Shown here piece after piece: positions 1-9,293 of a stretch of DNA of 64,000 bases (positions are counted from its first letter, which is position 1; the number at the start of each line of letters is the position of its first letter). The translations under genes and the position numbers were made by a program. The notes beneath the pieces are model-generated. The model saw only the letters and a program-made list of their open reading frames with translations. It had not been told where the DNA came from and ran no database searches. This DNA is from Flavobacteriales bacterium (lineage in GTDB: Bacteria > Bacteroidota > Bacteroidia > Flavobacteriales_E > Vicingaceae), in the NCBI GenBank assembly GCA_013359255.1, contig JABWCF010000002.1, positions 1-64,000 on the forward strand, read 5' to 3'.

Positions 1-153
1 AGCTATCTTCGAGGTGGAACCGCCTCCATTGGCCAATACCGTACTTACTTCTTGTACTACCCCCTCTCGGTTTACTTTCTCTGCATTTCGGGCGGTAAGT
101 GAAATACTAAACAAAACTGAAAGCAAAATGGTTATTAATTTCAATGTTTTCAT
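1..153 (-). CDS. Start of an unidentified secreted protein (cut by window edge)
   Basis: Only the first 51 codons lie in the window; the frame is open to base 1. The N-terminus (MKTLKLITILL...) is a clear signal peptide: a basic start, a hydrophobic run at about residues 5-20 and a likely cut near Ala21. The mature part begins polar (RNAEKVNREG) and then becomes Gly/Ser-rich. The ATG at 153 is the only Met before the signal peptide. It is transcribed away from ispG, so the 157 bases between them should hold promoters for both. No family is recognisable from this stub. Confidence 0.6.
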   Translation of the reverse strand, partial: MKTLKLITILLSVLFSISLTARNAEKVNREGVVQEVSTVLANGGGSTSKIA

Positions 154-310
154 AATGGTAGATTTTATATAAATGATTTTTGCTCTTTTTCAGTGTAATA
201 TTACGAGGGCTAAAGACCTACAAAAAGCTATAATTCACATATGGTATAGTTTACTTAATAAATGGCCACATGAATGCAACAAACGGTAAACACACTTAAA
301 AAGATTATTT

Positions 311-2290
311 TTGAAAACTAAAATTGAATCTGTCGGTAAAAACAATGTACAAAAATTGGATTCTGTTTACTGTCATAATTTAATAGCCTACACCCGTTGG
401 AAAACGCGTGAAGTGAAAGTGGGCGATATTGGTATTGGAGATAAAAATCCCATTCGTATCCAGTCTATGACTACCACCGACACTATGAATACAAAGGCTA
501 CCGTAGAACAAAGCATACGTATGATAGAAGCTGGTTGTGAATTGGTACGCATAACAGCCCCTAGCATAAAAGAAGCCAAAAATTTACTTCAAATAAAAAA
601 CGAATTGAGAAAGAGAGGTTACCACACACCGCTTGTTGCCGATATACATTATACTCCTAACGCTGCTGAACTTGCTGCCCGCATAGTGGAGAAAGTAAGA
701 ATTAACCCCGGAAACTATGTCGATAAAAAAAATTTCGAAAATATTGAGTACACCGAGTCGGCATATCAGGCAGAACTTGAAAGAATACGCGACAAGTTTT
801 TACCTCTGGTACACATTTGCAAACAACATGGAACAGCTATGCGAATTGGCACAAACCATGGTTCTCTCAGCGACCGTATTTTAAGTAGATATGGCGATAC
901 CCCTACAGGGATGGTTGAATCGGCTATGGAGTTCTTAAAAATTTGTGAAGACGAACAATACCATAACATCGTACTTTCTATGAAAGCCAGTAACACACAA
1001 GTAATGGTACAAGCCTACCGTTTGCTGGCACATCGTATGATGCAAGAAAACATGAATTATCCCTTACATTTGGGAGTAACTGAAGCTGGTGATGGTGAAG
1101 ACGGAAGAATAAAATCAGCTGTTGGGATAGGAGCCTTACTGGAAGACGGATTAGGTGATACCATACGCGTATCGCTAACCGAAGACCCCGAATGTGAAAT
1201 ACCGGTAGCTAAAAAACTAGTGGAAAGATATGATGTCAGAAGTTCACAAACGAATCTTTCCGAAATTTCGGAATACCCTATAAATCCGTTCGAATACACT
1301 CGCAGAAAAAGCCATTCGGTTTTTACTATTGGAGGGAATAATGTGCCTCGTGTTATTTCTGATTTTAGTCGACATGAAAACATCAGTCGGGCTTCGTTGT
1401 ACGCTGTTGGTTACCACTATTCTGTTCCAAACGATAAATGGAATCTCAACGAAATGGCCTGCGATTTTATTTTTACAGGAGATTGCCCGGTAACATTTGA
1501 CACACCTGGAACTCTTGGTATTATTTACAATTATCAAACTTGGGTAAAAGAAAAAAATAAAGAGAGGCGTTTTCCGCTTCTTTCTGTTCAAGAATTTATA
1601 AACCTAAACATCTCGGAGGCCGAAATAATTTTTATAGAACTAACGCTTCATAAACTTTCTCCCGAATGTATATATAAGTTAAGGCAAACCAAAAATTGTG
1701 TGATAGTATTAAATACCATGCAAACAGAGGGTATTTACGAACAACGAAAAGCATTTACAGAACTAATGCTTACCGGAATTCCTCATCCGGTAATTATAAA
1801 ACGCAATTACTCCTATTTAAGTAATGATACCCTTACGCTTTATACAGCAAGCGATTTCGGTTCATTGCTAACAGATGGGCTTGGAGATGGCATCTGGATA
1901 AACACTTTGGAATGCGGAGGAACAAAAGAAATAAATTCCGTTGCTTTCGGTGTTCTACAAGCCACCCGAACCCGTATTTCAAAAACAGAATACATTTCAT
2001 GTCCATCGTGTGGCCGAACTTTATTCGATTTACAAGAAACCACAGCAAGAATACGTGCGGTAACCAATCACCTGAAGGGTGTAAAAATTGGAATAATGGG
2101 CTGCATTGTAAATGGCCCTGGCGAAATGGCTGATGCCGATTATGGCTATGTAGGTACCGGAGAAGGCAAAATTACGCTCTACAAACAAAAAAACGTGGTA
2201 GAACGAAACATACCGGAAAAACAAGCGGTAGAGGCTCTCATTGCACTTATTAAAGAAAACGGAGACTGGATAGAACCTCCCACACAATAA
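311..2290 (+). CDS. ispG: 4-hydroxy-3-methylbut-2-enyl diphosphate synthase, long type
   Basis: IspG (GcpE) reductively opens methylerythritol cyclodiphosphate to HMBPP in the MEP isoprenoid pathway, in the cytosol. The protein has an N-terminal TIM-barrel part (motif IRIQSMTTTDT near residue 50), an inserted middle domain at about 300-540 as in IspG of Bacteroidota, Chlamydiae and plants, and a C-terminal iron-sulfur domain. Cluster ligands are visible: Cys564 and Cys567 (CPSCGRT), Cys598 (GIMGCIVNGPGE) and Glu605. The first start in frame is TTG at 311. Relatives usually begin only a few residues before YCHNL, so a second in-frame TTG at 356 is a serious alternative, especially as TATTTTTG at 306-313 looks like a -7 box. 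dxr of the same pathway is at 28.8 kb. Confidence 0.95.
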   Translation: MKTKIESVGKNNVQKLDSVYCHNLIAYTRWKTREVKVGDIGIGDKNPIRIQSMTTTDTMNTKATVEQSIRMIEAGCELVRITAPSIKEAKNLLQIKNELRKRGYHTPLVADIHYTPNAAELAARIVEKVRINPGNYVDKKNFENIEYTESAYQAELERIRDKFLPLVHICKQHGTAMRIGTNHGSLSDRILSRYGDTPTGMVESAMEFLKICEDEQYHNIVLSMKASNTQVMVQAYRLLAHRMMQENMNYPLHLGVTEAGDGEDGRIKSAVGIGALLEDGLGDTIRVSLTEDPECEIPVAKKLVERYDVRSSQTNLSEISEYPINPFEYTRRKSHSVFTIGGNNVPRVISDFSRHENISRASLYAVGYHYSVPNDKWNLNEMACDFIFTGDCPVTFDTPGTLGIIYNYQTWVKEKNKERRFPLLSVQEFINLNISEAEIIFIELTLHKLSPECIYKLRQTKNCVIVLNTMQTEGIYEQRKAFTELMLTGIPHPVIIKRNYSYLSNDTLTLYTASDFGSLLTDGLGDGIWINTLECGGTKEINSVAFGVLQATRTRISKTEYISCPSCGRTLFDLQETTARIRAVTNHLKGVKIGIMGCIVNGPGEMADADYGYVGTGEGKITLYKQKNVVERNIPEKQAVEALIALIKENGDWIEPPTQ

Positions 2291-2294
2291 ATTT

Positions 2295-2879
2295 ATGGAA
2301 ACTATTAAAATTAAAACCCCTAACACCACCTACCCTGTAAATACCTTGCTTTTAAAACGCTGGAGTGCTCTTTCTTTTTCTGAAAAACAAATTGAAGAGA
2401 CTAACCTGCTTTGTATTTTTGAAGCCGCCAGCTGGGCGGCCAGTAGCATGAACGAACAACCTTGGGAATACCATTACGCTTACCGCGGAACCCCAGCTTT
2501 TGAAAAAATGTGGAATTGCCTGTTGGAAGGGAACAAAAACTGGAGCAAAAATGCCTCTGTTTTGATTTTAAGCCTTGCCCGAAAAAACCTTCTGCGCAAC
2601 AACTTGCCCAACCGCCATGCCCTTTACGATACCGGAGCCGCCAATACCAATTTAATGCTTCAGGCAGCTGCACAAGATATTTACGGACATCAAATGGGCG
2701 GGTTTGATGTGGACAAAACCAAAACCGAATTTTCTATTTCTGATGATTATGAAATAGCCTGCTTTATTTGTTTAGGTTATTTAGATACACCCGAAAAACT
2801 CGAAGACAAATTTAAAGCCCGAGAAACCAGCCCCAGAAAAAGAAAAAACCTACAAGAATTTGTAAAGAAATGGGAATAG
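2295..2879 (+). CDS. Nitroreductase family protein
   Basis: A 194-residue protein of the FMN-dependent nitroreductase family, which uses NAD(P)H to reduce nitro compounds, quinones or similar acceptors; the physiological substrate cannot be read from sequence. Family marks are the N-terminal RWSALSF segment (equivalent to the usual RRSxRxF, contacting FMN phosphate), ASSMNEQPWEY near residue 50, and a late GGFD segment followed by the hydrophobic IACFICLGY strand. No signal peptide, so cytosolic. ATG follows the ispG stop by 4 bases, so the two are probably cotranscribed. The length is normal for the family. Confidence 0.85.
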   Translation: METIKIKTPNTTYPVNTLLLKRWSALSFSEKQIEETNLLCIFEAASWAASSMNEQPWEYHYAYRGTPAFEKMWNCLLEGNKNWSKNASVLILSLARKNLLRNNLPNRHALYDTGAANTNLMLQAAAQDIYGHQMGGFDVDKTKTEFSISDDYEIACFICLGYLDTPEKLEDKFKARETSPRKRKNLQEFVKKWE

Positions 2880-2915
2880 AAAAAAGTATTGGGCAACATT
2901 TTGTAATTTTATGCC

Positions 2916-3632
2916 ATGCTTGATAAAATTCTTCTTGATAAAATTTTATTTCTCGATATTGAAACAGTTCCTGCAGCACCCGATTACCATTCGTTACCCC
3001 AGCAAATGCAGGCTCTTTGGAATAAAAAAGCTAAACTAATAGGCAAACCAGAAGAACTTCCGGAAGAAGTATATGAGAAAGCTGGTATTTATGCCGAATT
3101 CGGTAAAATTGTATGCATCTCGGTGGGTTTATTTCGCCCAAAAGAAAAGACCATTGAATTTCGTGTAAAATCATTTTATGGAAACGATGAAAAGGAAATA
3201 TTAAACTCCTTTTTTTCCCTTTTACACAAACATTTTAATACCCCCTACCATTTTCTTTGCGCCCACAACGGAAAAGAATTTGATTTCCCCTACATTTGTC
3301 GCAGAGCCATTATAAACAGCATTCCACTTCCCTCTATTCTTAATATTGCCGGTAAAAAACCTTGGGAGGTCCAACACCTCGATACCATGGAACTTTGGAA
3401 ATTTGGCGATTATAAAAATTTTACCTCGTTGGAATTACTAACAGCTATATTAGATATTCCCAGTCCAAAAGACCAAATGGACGGTAGCGAAGTAAAAATT
3501 TATTACTGGATTAAAAACGATATTGAAAGCATTGTTACCTATTGCCAAAAAGATGTGATTGCCATTGCACAAGTATTGCTTCGTTACCGCAGAGAAGCCT
3601 TACTAGACGAAAACCAAATTTTATACACCTAA
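2916..3632 (+). CDS. Predicted 3'-5' exonuclease (PolB exonuclease-like)
   Basis: A 238-residue DnaQ/RNase H-fold exonuclease of the group related to the proofreading domain of family B DNA polymerases. The three exonuclease motifs are all present: Exo I (FLDIETVP, near residue 14), Exo II (CAHNGKEFDFP, near residue 120) and Exo III (YCQKDVIAIAQ, near residue 210), supplying the acidic residues that bind two metal ions. No polymerase domain is attached. The role is probably DNA repair or RNA/DNA trimming, which is inference. The N-terminus MLDKILLDKIL is encoded by a 15-base near-perfect tandem duplication, so the true start could be downstream, though no other Met precedes motif I. Confidence 0.8.
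   Translation: MLDKILLDKILFLDIETVPAAPDYHSLPQQMQALWNKKAKLIGKPEELPEEVYEKAGIYAEFGKIVCISVGLFRPKEKTIEFRVKSFYGNDEKEILNSFFSLLHKHFNTPYHFLCAHNGKEFDFPYICRRAIINSIPLPSILNIAGKKPWEVQHLDTMELWKFGDYKNFTSLELLTAILDIPSPKDQMDGSEVKIYYWIKNDIESIVTYCQKDVIAIAQVLLRYRREALLDENQILYT
2919..2948 (+). repeat. 15-base tandem duplication at a start codon
   Basis: CTTGATAAAATTCTT is followed directly by CTTGATAAAATTTTA (13 of 15 bases identical). It lies immediately after the ATG of the exonuclease gene and encodes LDKIL twice, lengthening the N-terminus by five codons without changing frame. Confidence 0.8.
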
Positions 3633-3642
3633 AAAATATTTT

Positions 3643-4170
3643 ATGCTTTTAAAAAAAATAAATACTGTTTACATACTCCTTGTTCTTGTTGCAGCGTCTC
3701 TTATTACTTCTTGCGGAGGAAATGCTTCATCGGACCCTGTTTTTCAAACCATTTTACTGAATGAAAACGGACACTTGCGAGGCTCTAAAATTGGAGATCC
3801 TATACAAGACGTTGAGAAACGCGAAGACAGCCGGGGTTTAAAAGAATCAGAAAATGAGTATCTTTATTACGAGTTTTTTTTCAGCGAAGACGAATCGTAC
3901 ACTGTTACCTACAATTTTTACGAAAACCGACTTATAGAAATTATAGTATCTGTTTACATTAACACTGAGTCGGGAGCCAAGCAATTATTTGAAAATTTTA
4001 ACGAACGATTTAATACTCTTTATGGGAGTAGCCATCTTGAAGACGATGGATTTTTAGTATGGAACACCAAAGCCGATAATGGAAATGCAGTAGAAGTAGC
4101 CATGATTAAAGACTATGAAGAGGGAAGCTATGGATATGTAGAAATTCGTTTCAACGATTTAGACTACTAA
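3643..4170 (+). CDS. Unidentified lipoprotein
   Basis: A 175-residue protein with a lipoprotein signal peptide: a Lys-rich start, a hydrophobic core (VYILLVLVAASLI) and the lipobox TSCGG, giving lipidated Cys24 or so. The mature part is acidic and rich in Glu/Asp/Tyr, with alternating strand-like segments (YTVTYNFYENRLIEIIVSVYI; GYVEIRFNDLDY) that suggest a small beta-sandwich anchored to a membrane. It starts 10 bases after the exonuclease gene and so is likely to be cotranscribed with it. I do not recognise a family. Confidence 0.65.
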   Translation: MLLKKINTVYILLVLVAASLITSCGGNASSDPVFQTILLNENGHLRGSKIGDPIQDVEKREDSRGLKESENEYLYYEFFFSEDESYTVTYNFYENRLIEIIVSVYINTESGAKQLFENFNERFNTLYGSSHLEDDGFLVWNTKADNGNAVEVAMIKDYEEGSYGYVEIRFNDLDY

Positions 4171-4223
4171 TCAACACTTTATTTCCAATTAATCTATAAA
4201 TAAGAGTATTTCCTCTAAATTTC

Positions 4224-4254
4224 TTGCATAAATACTCAAATAAAGGTACTTTTA
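4224..4254 (+). promoter_or_regulatory. Possible promoter for the ABC transporter gene
   Basis: TTG at 4224-4226, a 20-base spacer and TACTTTTA at 4247-4254 resemble the Bacteroidota promoter (TTTG, about 20 bases, TAnnTTTG) with the last base of the -7 box changed. The ATG follows 27 bases later at 4281. The match is imperfect. Confidence 0.35.
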
Positions 4255-4280
4255 GCCCCCTTGTTCAATAGAGAATTGTT

Positions 4281-6098
4281 ATGGATAATCGTAAATTACT
4301 GGAAATAAAAAATCTTGTTACCGAGTTCCGCAGTGAAGATGATGTGGTAAAGGCCGTAAACAACATCAGCTTTACCCTTAACAAAGGTGAAACCATTGGA
4401 GTAGTGGGTGAATCTGGTTCGGGGAAATCGGTAACCGCTCTATCCGTGATGCGATTAATACCTAATCCTCCCGGAAAAATAACCGGAGGAGAAATTATCT
4501 TTCAATCGCCAAGTTTAGGAGAAATAGATTTAGTGGGTGCTACCGAAAATCAAATGCGATCCGTGCGTGGAAACGAAATTGCCATGATTTTTCAAGAACC
4601 CATGACTTCTTTAAACCCCGTTTTTACCTGCGGAGATCAAGTGATGGAAGCCCTGCTGTTACACCAAAAACTTACAAAACAAGAAGCAAAAGAAAAAACC
4701 ATTCAACTTTTTAAAGAAGTACAATTACCTCGTCCCGAAAAAATATTTGATACCTACCCACATCAAATTTCCGGAGGGCAAAAACAACGCGTAATGATTG
4801 CTATGGCAATGTCCTGCAATCCCTCTATATTAGTGGCCGATGAACCTACTACCGCATTAGATGTAACCGTTCAGAAAACCATATTAGAACTTATGTTGCA
4901 ATTACAGCAAACCCACAATATGGGAATTATGTTTATTACACACGATTTGGGTGTAATTGCCGAACTAGCCGATAAGGTTATCGTTATGTACAAAGGAAAA
5001 ATTGTAGAGCAAGGTCCTGTACTCGATATATTTACTAACCCTCAACATCCCTACACCAAAGGCTTATTGGCTTGCAGACCTACTCTTGGCAAAAGATTAA
5101 AATGGCTCCCCACGGTTTCCGATTTCTTAAAAGAAAATGAAGACGGTTCTATGCAGGAAATTAATAAATCAGTTGATGATGTACTGTCTAATTTAGTGGT
5201 AACTGCAAACGAAACAGCCGAAAAACACGCCAAACTTTATAAACAAGAACCCCTTATTAAAGTAGAAAATCTAAAAACTTATTTCCCTATAAATAAAGGA
5301 ATGTTTGGCAAAGCCAAAGAATATGTGAAAGCGGTTGACGATGTTACCTTCGATGTATACCCTGGAGAAACACTTGGTTTGGTTGGCGAATCGGGTTGTG
5401 GTAAAACCACTCTGGGACGCACCATTCTAAAACTAGTAGAGCCAAGCTCCGGACAAATTTTTTATAAAGGCAGAAATATTACCGGCCTTACTCCAAAAGA
5501 AATGCGAGAATACCGTAAGGATATGCAAATTATTTTTCAAGACCCGTACTCTTCTCTAAATCCACGCATAACCATTGGAGACGCTATTATGGAACCCATG
5601 CAAGTGCACAAAATTTTAAAAAACGATAAGGCGCGAAAGCACAAAGTAATTGAATTACTAGAAAGGGTAAACATGAATGAATCGCACTTTTATCGTTATC
5701 CGCATGAGTTTTCCGGAGGACAAAGACAACGCATCTGTATTGCTCGCTCCTTGGCCGTTGACCCACAATTTATTATCTGCGATGAATCCGTTTCCGCTCT
5801 CGATGTTTCTGTGCAAGCACAGGTTTTAAATTTACTCAATGAACTTAAACAAGAATTTGGTTTCACTTACATCTTTATTTCACACGATTTGTCGGTAGTT
5901 AAATTTATGAGCGACCGAATGATTGTGATGAATCATGGAAAAATTGAAGAAATGGGAAAATCGGATGAGATATACGCCAACCCAAATACCGAATACACTA
6001 AAAAACTTATTGGGGCCATTCCTAAAGGAGAATTAGATGATATTAAGGCCTCTATTGAAAGAAAAAAGATTTACAGAAATCATACCGCCAATGCATAA
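4281..6098 (+). CDS. Peptide/nickel-type ABC transporter, double ATP-binding protein
   Basis: One chain of 605 residues carries two complete nucleotide-binding domains of the Dpp/Opp type, as in YejF. The first has Walker A GESGSGKS (43-50), signature ISGGQKQR and Walker [13 protein letters not shown]. The second, after a linker at about 280-325, has GESGCGKT (around 371), FSGGQRQR and [12 protein letters not shown]. Both keep the switch His (THDLG; SHDLS). It would power import of oligopeptides or similar solutes at the inner membrane. No permease or binding-protein gene is adjacent, so its partners must lie elsewhere. It is separated by 110 bases from the gene before and may have its own promoter. 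Confidence 0.9.
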   Translation: MDNRKLLEIKNLVTEFRSEDDVVKAVNNISFTLNKGETIGVVGESGSGKSVTALSVMRLIPNPPGKITGGEIIFQSPSLGEIDLVGATENQMRSVRGNEIAMIFQEPMTSLNPVFTCGDQVMEALLLHQKLTKQEAKEKTIQLFKEVQLPRPEKIFDTYPHQISGGQKQRVMIAMAMSCNPSILVADEPTTALDVTVQKTILELMLQLQQTHNMGIMFITHDLGVIAELADKVIVMYKGKIVEQGPVLDIFTNPQHPYTKGLLACRPTLGKRLKWLPTVSDFLKENEDGSMQEINKSVDDVLSNLVVTANETAEKHAKLYKQEPLIKVENLKTYFPINKGMFGKAKEYVKAVDDVTFDVYPGETLGLVGESGCGKTTLGRTILKLVEPSSGQIFYKGRNITGLTPKEMREYRKDMQIIFQDPYSSLNPRITIGDAIMEPMQVHKILKNDKARKHKVIELLERVNMNESHFYRYPHEFSGGQRQRICIARSLAVDPQFIICDESVSALDVSVQAQVLNLLNELKQEFGFTYIFISHDLSVVKFMSDRMIVMNHGKIEEMGKSDEIYANPNTEYTKKLIGAIPKGELDDIKASIERKKIYRNHTANA

Positions 6099-6110
6099 AA
6101 AATAAAGCTG

Positions 6111-7289
6111 GTGAAAGGTCTATTTTTTCTTGTATTCCCCTTTTTTATTACCTGTAATAGTAAAAAAAACAATATTCCTAACTCTACACACTTTTCCACT
6201 TTCTCCAATACTTTTCAAATGGTTTCTTTTGAACCGGAAGAAAACCTCGGTAACCATAGCACTTTAAAAAAAGGGATTTCTAAAACTGGAGAATGGGCTT
6301 GCGAACTAGATAATACGAGAGAATTCAGCATTCTTTTTTCTAAGAAAGTAAAAGATATAAAACACAAAAATATTCTTATAAACCGGGTACTGGCCCATGC
6401 ATGGTTTTATCCTACACAAACAAAACCAGACGCCCATATTGTGTTGGTAATAAAAAATAAAAACGACAGTACGCTTAGTTGGCAAAGTAAGGGCACCTCT
6501 CCCAATTTTTTCCCTTTAAACCAATGGACCAAACTAAATGCAGCTTTTAAAATAGAGCAAGAGTTAAATGATGATGACGAACTAGTAGTATATATTTGGA
6601 ACAGGGGAAAAACACAAATTCTTGTTGATGATTTAAGTTTTACTTTTGGCGAATACATTATTACAGGAGATACCCCTCCTTTAGCAACCATTAATTACCT
6701 TACCGATTCGGTGGTTTATGCCTATCACAAACGCCCAACTTCACAAGTCTACTTTTCTTTTGTAAAAGATTTTTTACACATTCCCTTCGAACCACAAACT
6801 CGCTTTGCTATCGGAAATTTTTTCAGTAGCAACACCAGCGAATTGCTTGCCATAACAAACGATACTGCTTATTTTTGGCAATATCTCCACAAAAAAAAAA
6901 CATTTACACTTTACGAAAAAATCCACCTGAAAAATTTATCTGTTCCTCAAAAAAATAAATTATTCACCCTAACAGAACCGGAAAACGATTCCCTTCCCTT
7001 TTACCTCTCAAAACATACCCTTTACGTTAATAACTCCGAAAGACCCGAAATCTTTTGGGTATCAGAAAATGAAAAAAAACAGGTTGTTTTTAACAAGTTT
7101 CCGCTAGATATGAACCCCTTATTTTATGAAATGCAGCTTATCTTTCCTTTTTACATCGAAAACGAGGGAGAACACATTCTTTGTATTGTTGCAAATTGCC
7201 AAGAATTTAATTATACAGGAAAAAACTGCCATCAATTAGAAACCCTCCCCAATATGAAAAATTCGATTATATTATTTTCAAAAAAATAA
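6111..7289 (+). CDS. Unidentified lipoprotein with jelly-roll-like N-terminal part
   Basis: A 392-residue protein starting at GTG, 12 bases after the ABC gene. The N-terminus has a hydrophobic run ending in FFITCNSKK, a probable lipobox. Residues of about 30-180 alternate short strands (VSFEPEE..., ILINRVLAHAWFYP, LVVYIWNRGKTQILVDDLSFTF) in the way of galactose-binding or carbohydrate-binding jelly-rolls; this is a judgement from pattern only. The rest is strand-rich without a recognised motif. A run of ten A bases (6891-6900) lies inside the frame. It is followed after 11 bases by a GH16-like lipoprotein, suggesting joint work on an extracellular polymer. Confidence 0.6.
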   Translation: MKGLFFLVFPFFITCNSKKNNIPNSTHFSTFSNTFQMVSFEPEENLGNHSTLKKGISKTGEWACELDNTREFSILFSKKVKDIKHKNILINRVLAHAWFYPTQTKPDAHIVLVIKNKNDSTLSWQSKGTSPNFFPLNQWTKLNAAFKIEQELNDDDELVVYIWNRGKTQILVDDLSFTFGEYIITGDTPPLATINYLTDSVVYAYHKRPTSQVYFSFVKDFLHIPFEPQTRFAIGNFFSSNTSELLAITNDTAYFWQYLHKKKTFTLYEKIHLKNLSVPQKNKLFTLTEPENDSLPFYLSKHTLYVNNSERPEIFWVSENEKKQVVFNKFPLDMNPLFYEMQLIFPFYIENEGEHILCIVANCQEFNYTGKNCHQLETLPNMKNSIILFSKK

Positions 7290-7300
7290 TTTTTACCGCA

Positions 7301-9172
7301 TTGAAACCTAGATTACACATAGTTTTTATTTTTTTATCGCTTCTTCTATTTTCCTGTAAAAAAGAGATTTCTTTACCTTATCAAATCGAAAATTTTAAAG
7401 TACTTACCAACTGGGAAAAAGAAAACTCAGATTCCATAAAAATTCTTTTTTTAGACTATTCCGAAGCATTGCAAGGCTTTCTTATTCCGTCAACAAACCA
7501 AGTGCCGGGAGGGCATTTTTCTTTTTCTTTTCAAATAAAGAATAACGGAAATGCAGAAGAATTTTTTTATAAAATTTACTATCAAAACGAAACATACAAA
7601 TTCGAAGAAGGCGAAATTTTTGATTACGAAAATTTTTATGGAAGTTGGGAAAATACCGATATCGGATTTAAAACCACCGGAAATGTTTTGCAAAACAAAA
7701 CCATTACTATTTCCGATAGTATCAACATTATTGGTAATCCCCGCAACGAAGAAAAATATTTCGAGAACAACATTAACCATCGTTGGAAAAGAAATCCTCG
7801 CACCGGAATATATCGCTTCATGCTGGTGGTGGTTCCCAAATCGGTAATTGAAAAAAAACGCATACCGGAATATATTATAAATATTGCAAAAAGAAAGGAT
7901 TCCTTATTTGTAAATCCTTTTACCTTTTTTCTTAAAGCCCCTCATCCCAACAATTATACGGTTATGTTGGCTAAAGAAAAATTAAAAGTAGTTGCTAAAC
8001 CCGATTTAGGAAAAGGAGTGTATGTAAACCAAGGCCGTTTTTCGGAGGAATACAAAAAATCTTTTTTCAATACCCAATGTAATTCCGACTCACTACTTAA
8101 CCAAAATGCAGCTTTTGAAATTTTTATAAACTACGTAGATCCTTCCACGCGTTTCGAAAATATACCGCTAATAAAAGATATTTTTAAAGAGGGGTACTCA
8201 AAAACAGAATACAATTGGAATAGAGCCTACCATAAAAGAAATGAACTAATTGCCACCTCTGCCTCTACTACTGAATACCCGTGCGAAAATGTTTTTTCCG
8301 ATTCAAAAGAAAACAAAATAATAATTAAAAATCCTGCCGCCAATTACACCGATTGGCGAAAAGAAAGTGTAGGAATTGTAAGCCGACATGGATTTACCTA
8401 TGGCAAAATTCGGGTAAAAGCTAAACTAACCGAACTGCTAAACAAAGACAATATGTGGAATGGTTTAACAAATGCCATTTGGCTAATATACCAAGGCGGA
8501 GAATGGAATCTACGCAGAATATGTAATAAAAAAGGATACATGGCCTCCTATTGGGGTGGCGGAAACGACCAACGTGCGGCCAAAATAGATTATTCCGAAA
8601 TAGATTTTGAAATTCTTAAAACAGCCTCCTATTGCCCCGACCCTCTTTTTCCTCCACTATACCCCACCCCTATTTCAAATTTTAAAAATCACCATGCATG
8701 GAACGTACCTTGGCCCGAAGAAGTTTTACTACACGATGCCGATGTGGTAGTAGCATGCACGAATTGGGATATGGCCTGCCCCGAACCCCACAATTATGGG
8801 GTAGGTTGCCAAGATATTGTTTATCAAAATCAGGTTTTCAGCAACCACCGATGGGATCATAATTATAGGGCATTAACACAAAAATCATATGCTCCCGATA
8901 ACGAGCTATTTGCCTCGCCCTACTATTACTTTGAAATAGAATGGAAACCCACCGAAATTTTTTGGAGAATTGGTCCTGAACCTCATAAAATGAAACTGGT
9001 TGGATATATGAACAATACAGTTACCTCTATCCCTAATAACCAAATGGTATTAATCATTACACAGGAATTTCACAACACCAAATGGTGGCCGGGCACTCCT
9101 TATGAGCAACACTATATTCCTTTTCCTGGAAACGACTACATCGGAGAAATTTACGAAGTAATCATCGAATAG
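7301..9172 (+). CDS. GH16-like lipoprotein
   Basis: A 623-residue predicted lipoprotein (LLLFSCKKE lipobox) with a TTG start. The C-terminal half looks like a glycoside hydrolase family 16 concanavalin-type fold: GIVSRHGFTYGKIRVKAKL is the usual entry strand, SEIDFEIL gives the ExDxE catalytic pattern (Glu433, Asp435, Glu437), and YYYFEIEWKPTEIFWRIG is the typical later strand before a loop. GH16 enzymes cut beta-glucans, agar or related galactans, and the substrate here is unknown. The region between the motif and the late strand holds a Cys-rich insertion (CPEPHNYGVGC). The N-terminal 300 residues are of unknown function. It pairs with the preceding lipoprotein gene. Confidence 0.7.
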   Translation: MKPRLHIVFIFLSLLLFSCKKEISLPYQIENFKVLTNWEKENSDSIKILFLDYSEALQGFLIPSTNQVPGGHFSFSFQIKNNGNAEEFFYKIYYQNETYKFEEGEIFDYENFYGSWENTDIGFKTTGNVLQNKTITISDSINIIGNPRNEEKYFENNINHRWKRNPRTGIYRFMLVVVPKSVIEKKRIPEYIINIAKRKDSLFVNPFTFFLKAPHPNNYTVMLAKEKLKVVAKPDLGKGVYVNQGRFSEEYKKSFFNTQCNSDSLLNQNAAFEIFINYVDPSTRFENIPLIKDIFKEGYSKTEYNWNRAYHKRNELIATSASTTEYPCENVFSDSKENKIIIKNPAANYTDWRKESVGIVSRHGFTYGKIRVKAKLTELLNKDNMWNGLTNAIWLIYQGGEWNLRRICNKKGYMASYWGGGNDQRAAKIDYSEIDFEILKTASYCPDPLFPPLYPTPISNFKNHHAWNVPWPEEVLLHDADVVVACTNWDMACPEPHNYGVGCQDIVYQNQVFSNHRWDHNYRALTQKSYAPDNELFASPYYYFEIEWKPTEIFWRIGPEPHKMKLVGYMNNTVTSIPNNQMVLIITQEFHNTKWWPGTPYEQHYIPFPGNDYIGEIYEVIIE

Positions 9173-9225
9173 TTTTACTTTATCTTTTTCTGTATTAATA
9201 TTTTATCCTGTTTAAAAGTTTTTGA

Positions 9226-9256
9226 TTGACAAGCCCATAAATAGGGCATACATTTG
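9226..9256 (+). promoter_or_regulatory. Promoter of sdhCAB
   Basis: TTG at 9226-9228, exactly 20 bases, then TACATTTG at 9249-9256, matching the Bacteroidota housekeeping promoter. The sdhC ATG is at 9294, leaving a leader of about 30 bases. The spacer contains a short inverted repeat, GCCC (9233-9236) and GGGC (9244-9247), which could be an operator or chance. Confidence 0.65.
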
Positions 9257-9293
9257 TTGCCATAAATTATAGTAAAATAACACCTTTTAATCT

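Noticed and set aside
6891-6900. A10 run in the lipoprotein gene at 6111-7289
   Set aside because: Long A-runs are expected in this AT-rich DNA, the frame is intact, and no truncated frame next to it suggests a functional switch.
9233-9247. GCCC/GGGC inverted repeat in the sdh promoter spacer
   Set aside because: Only 4 bp, likely chance; noted with the promoter but not claimed as an operator.
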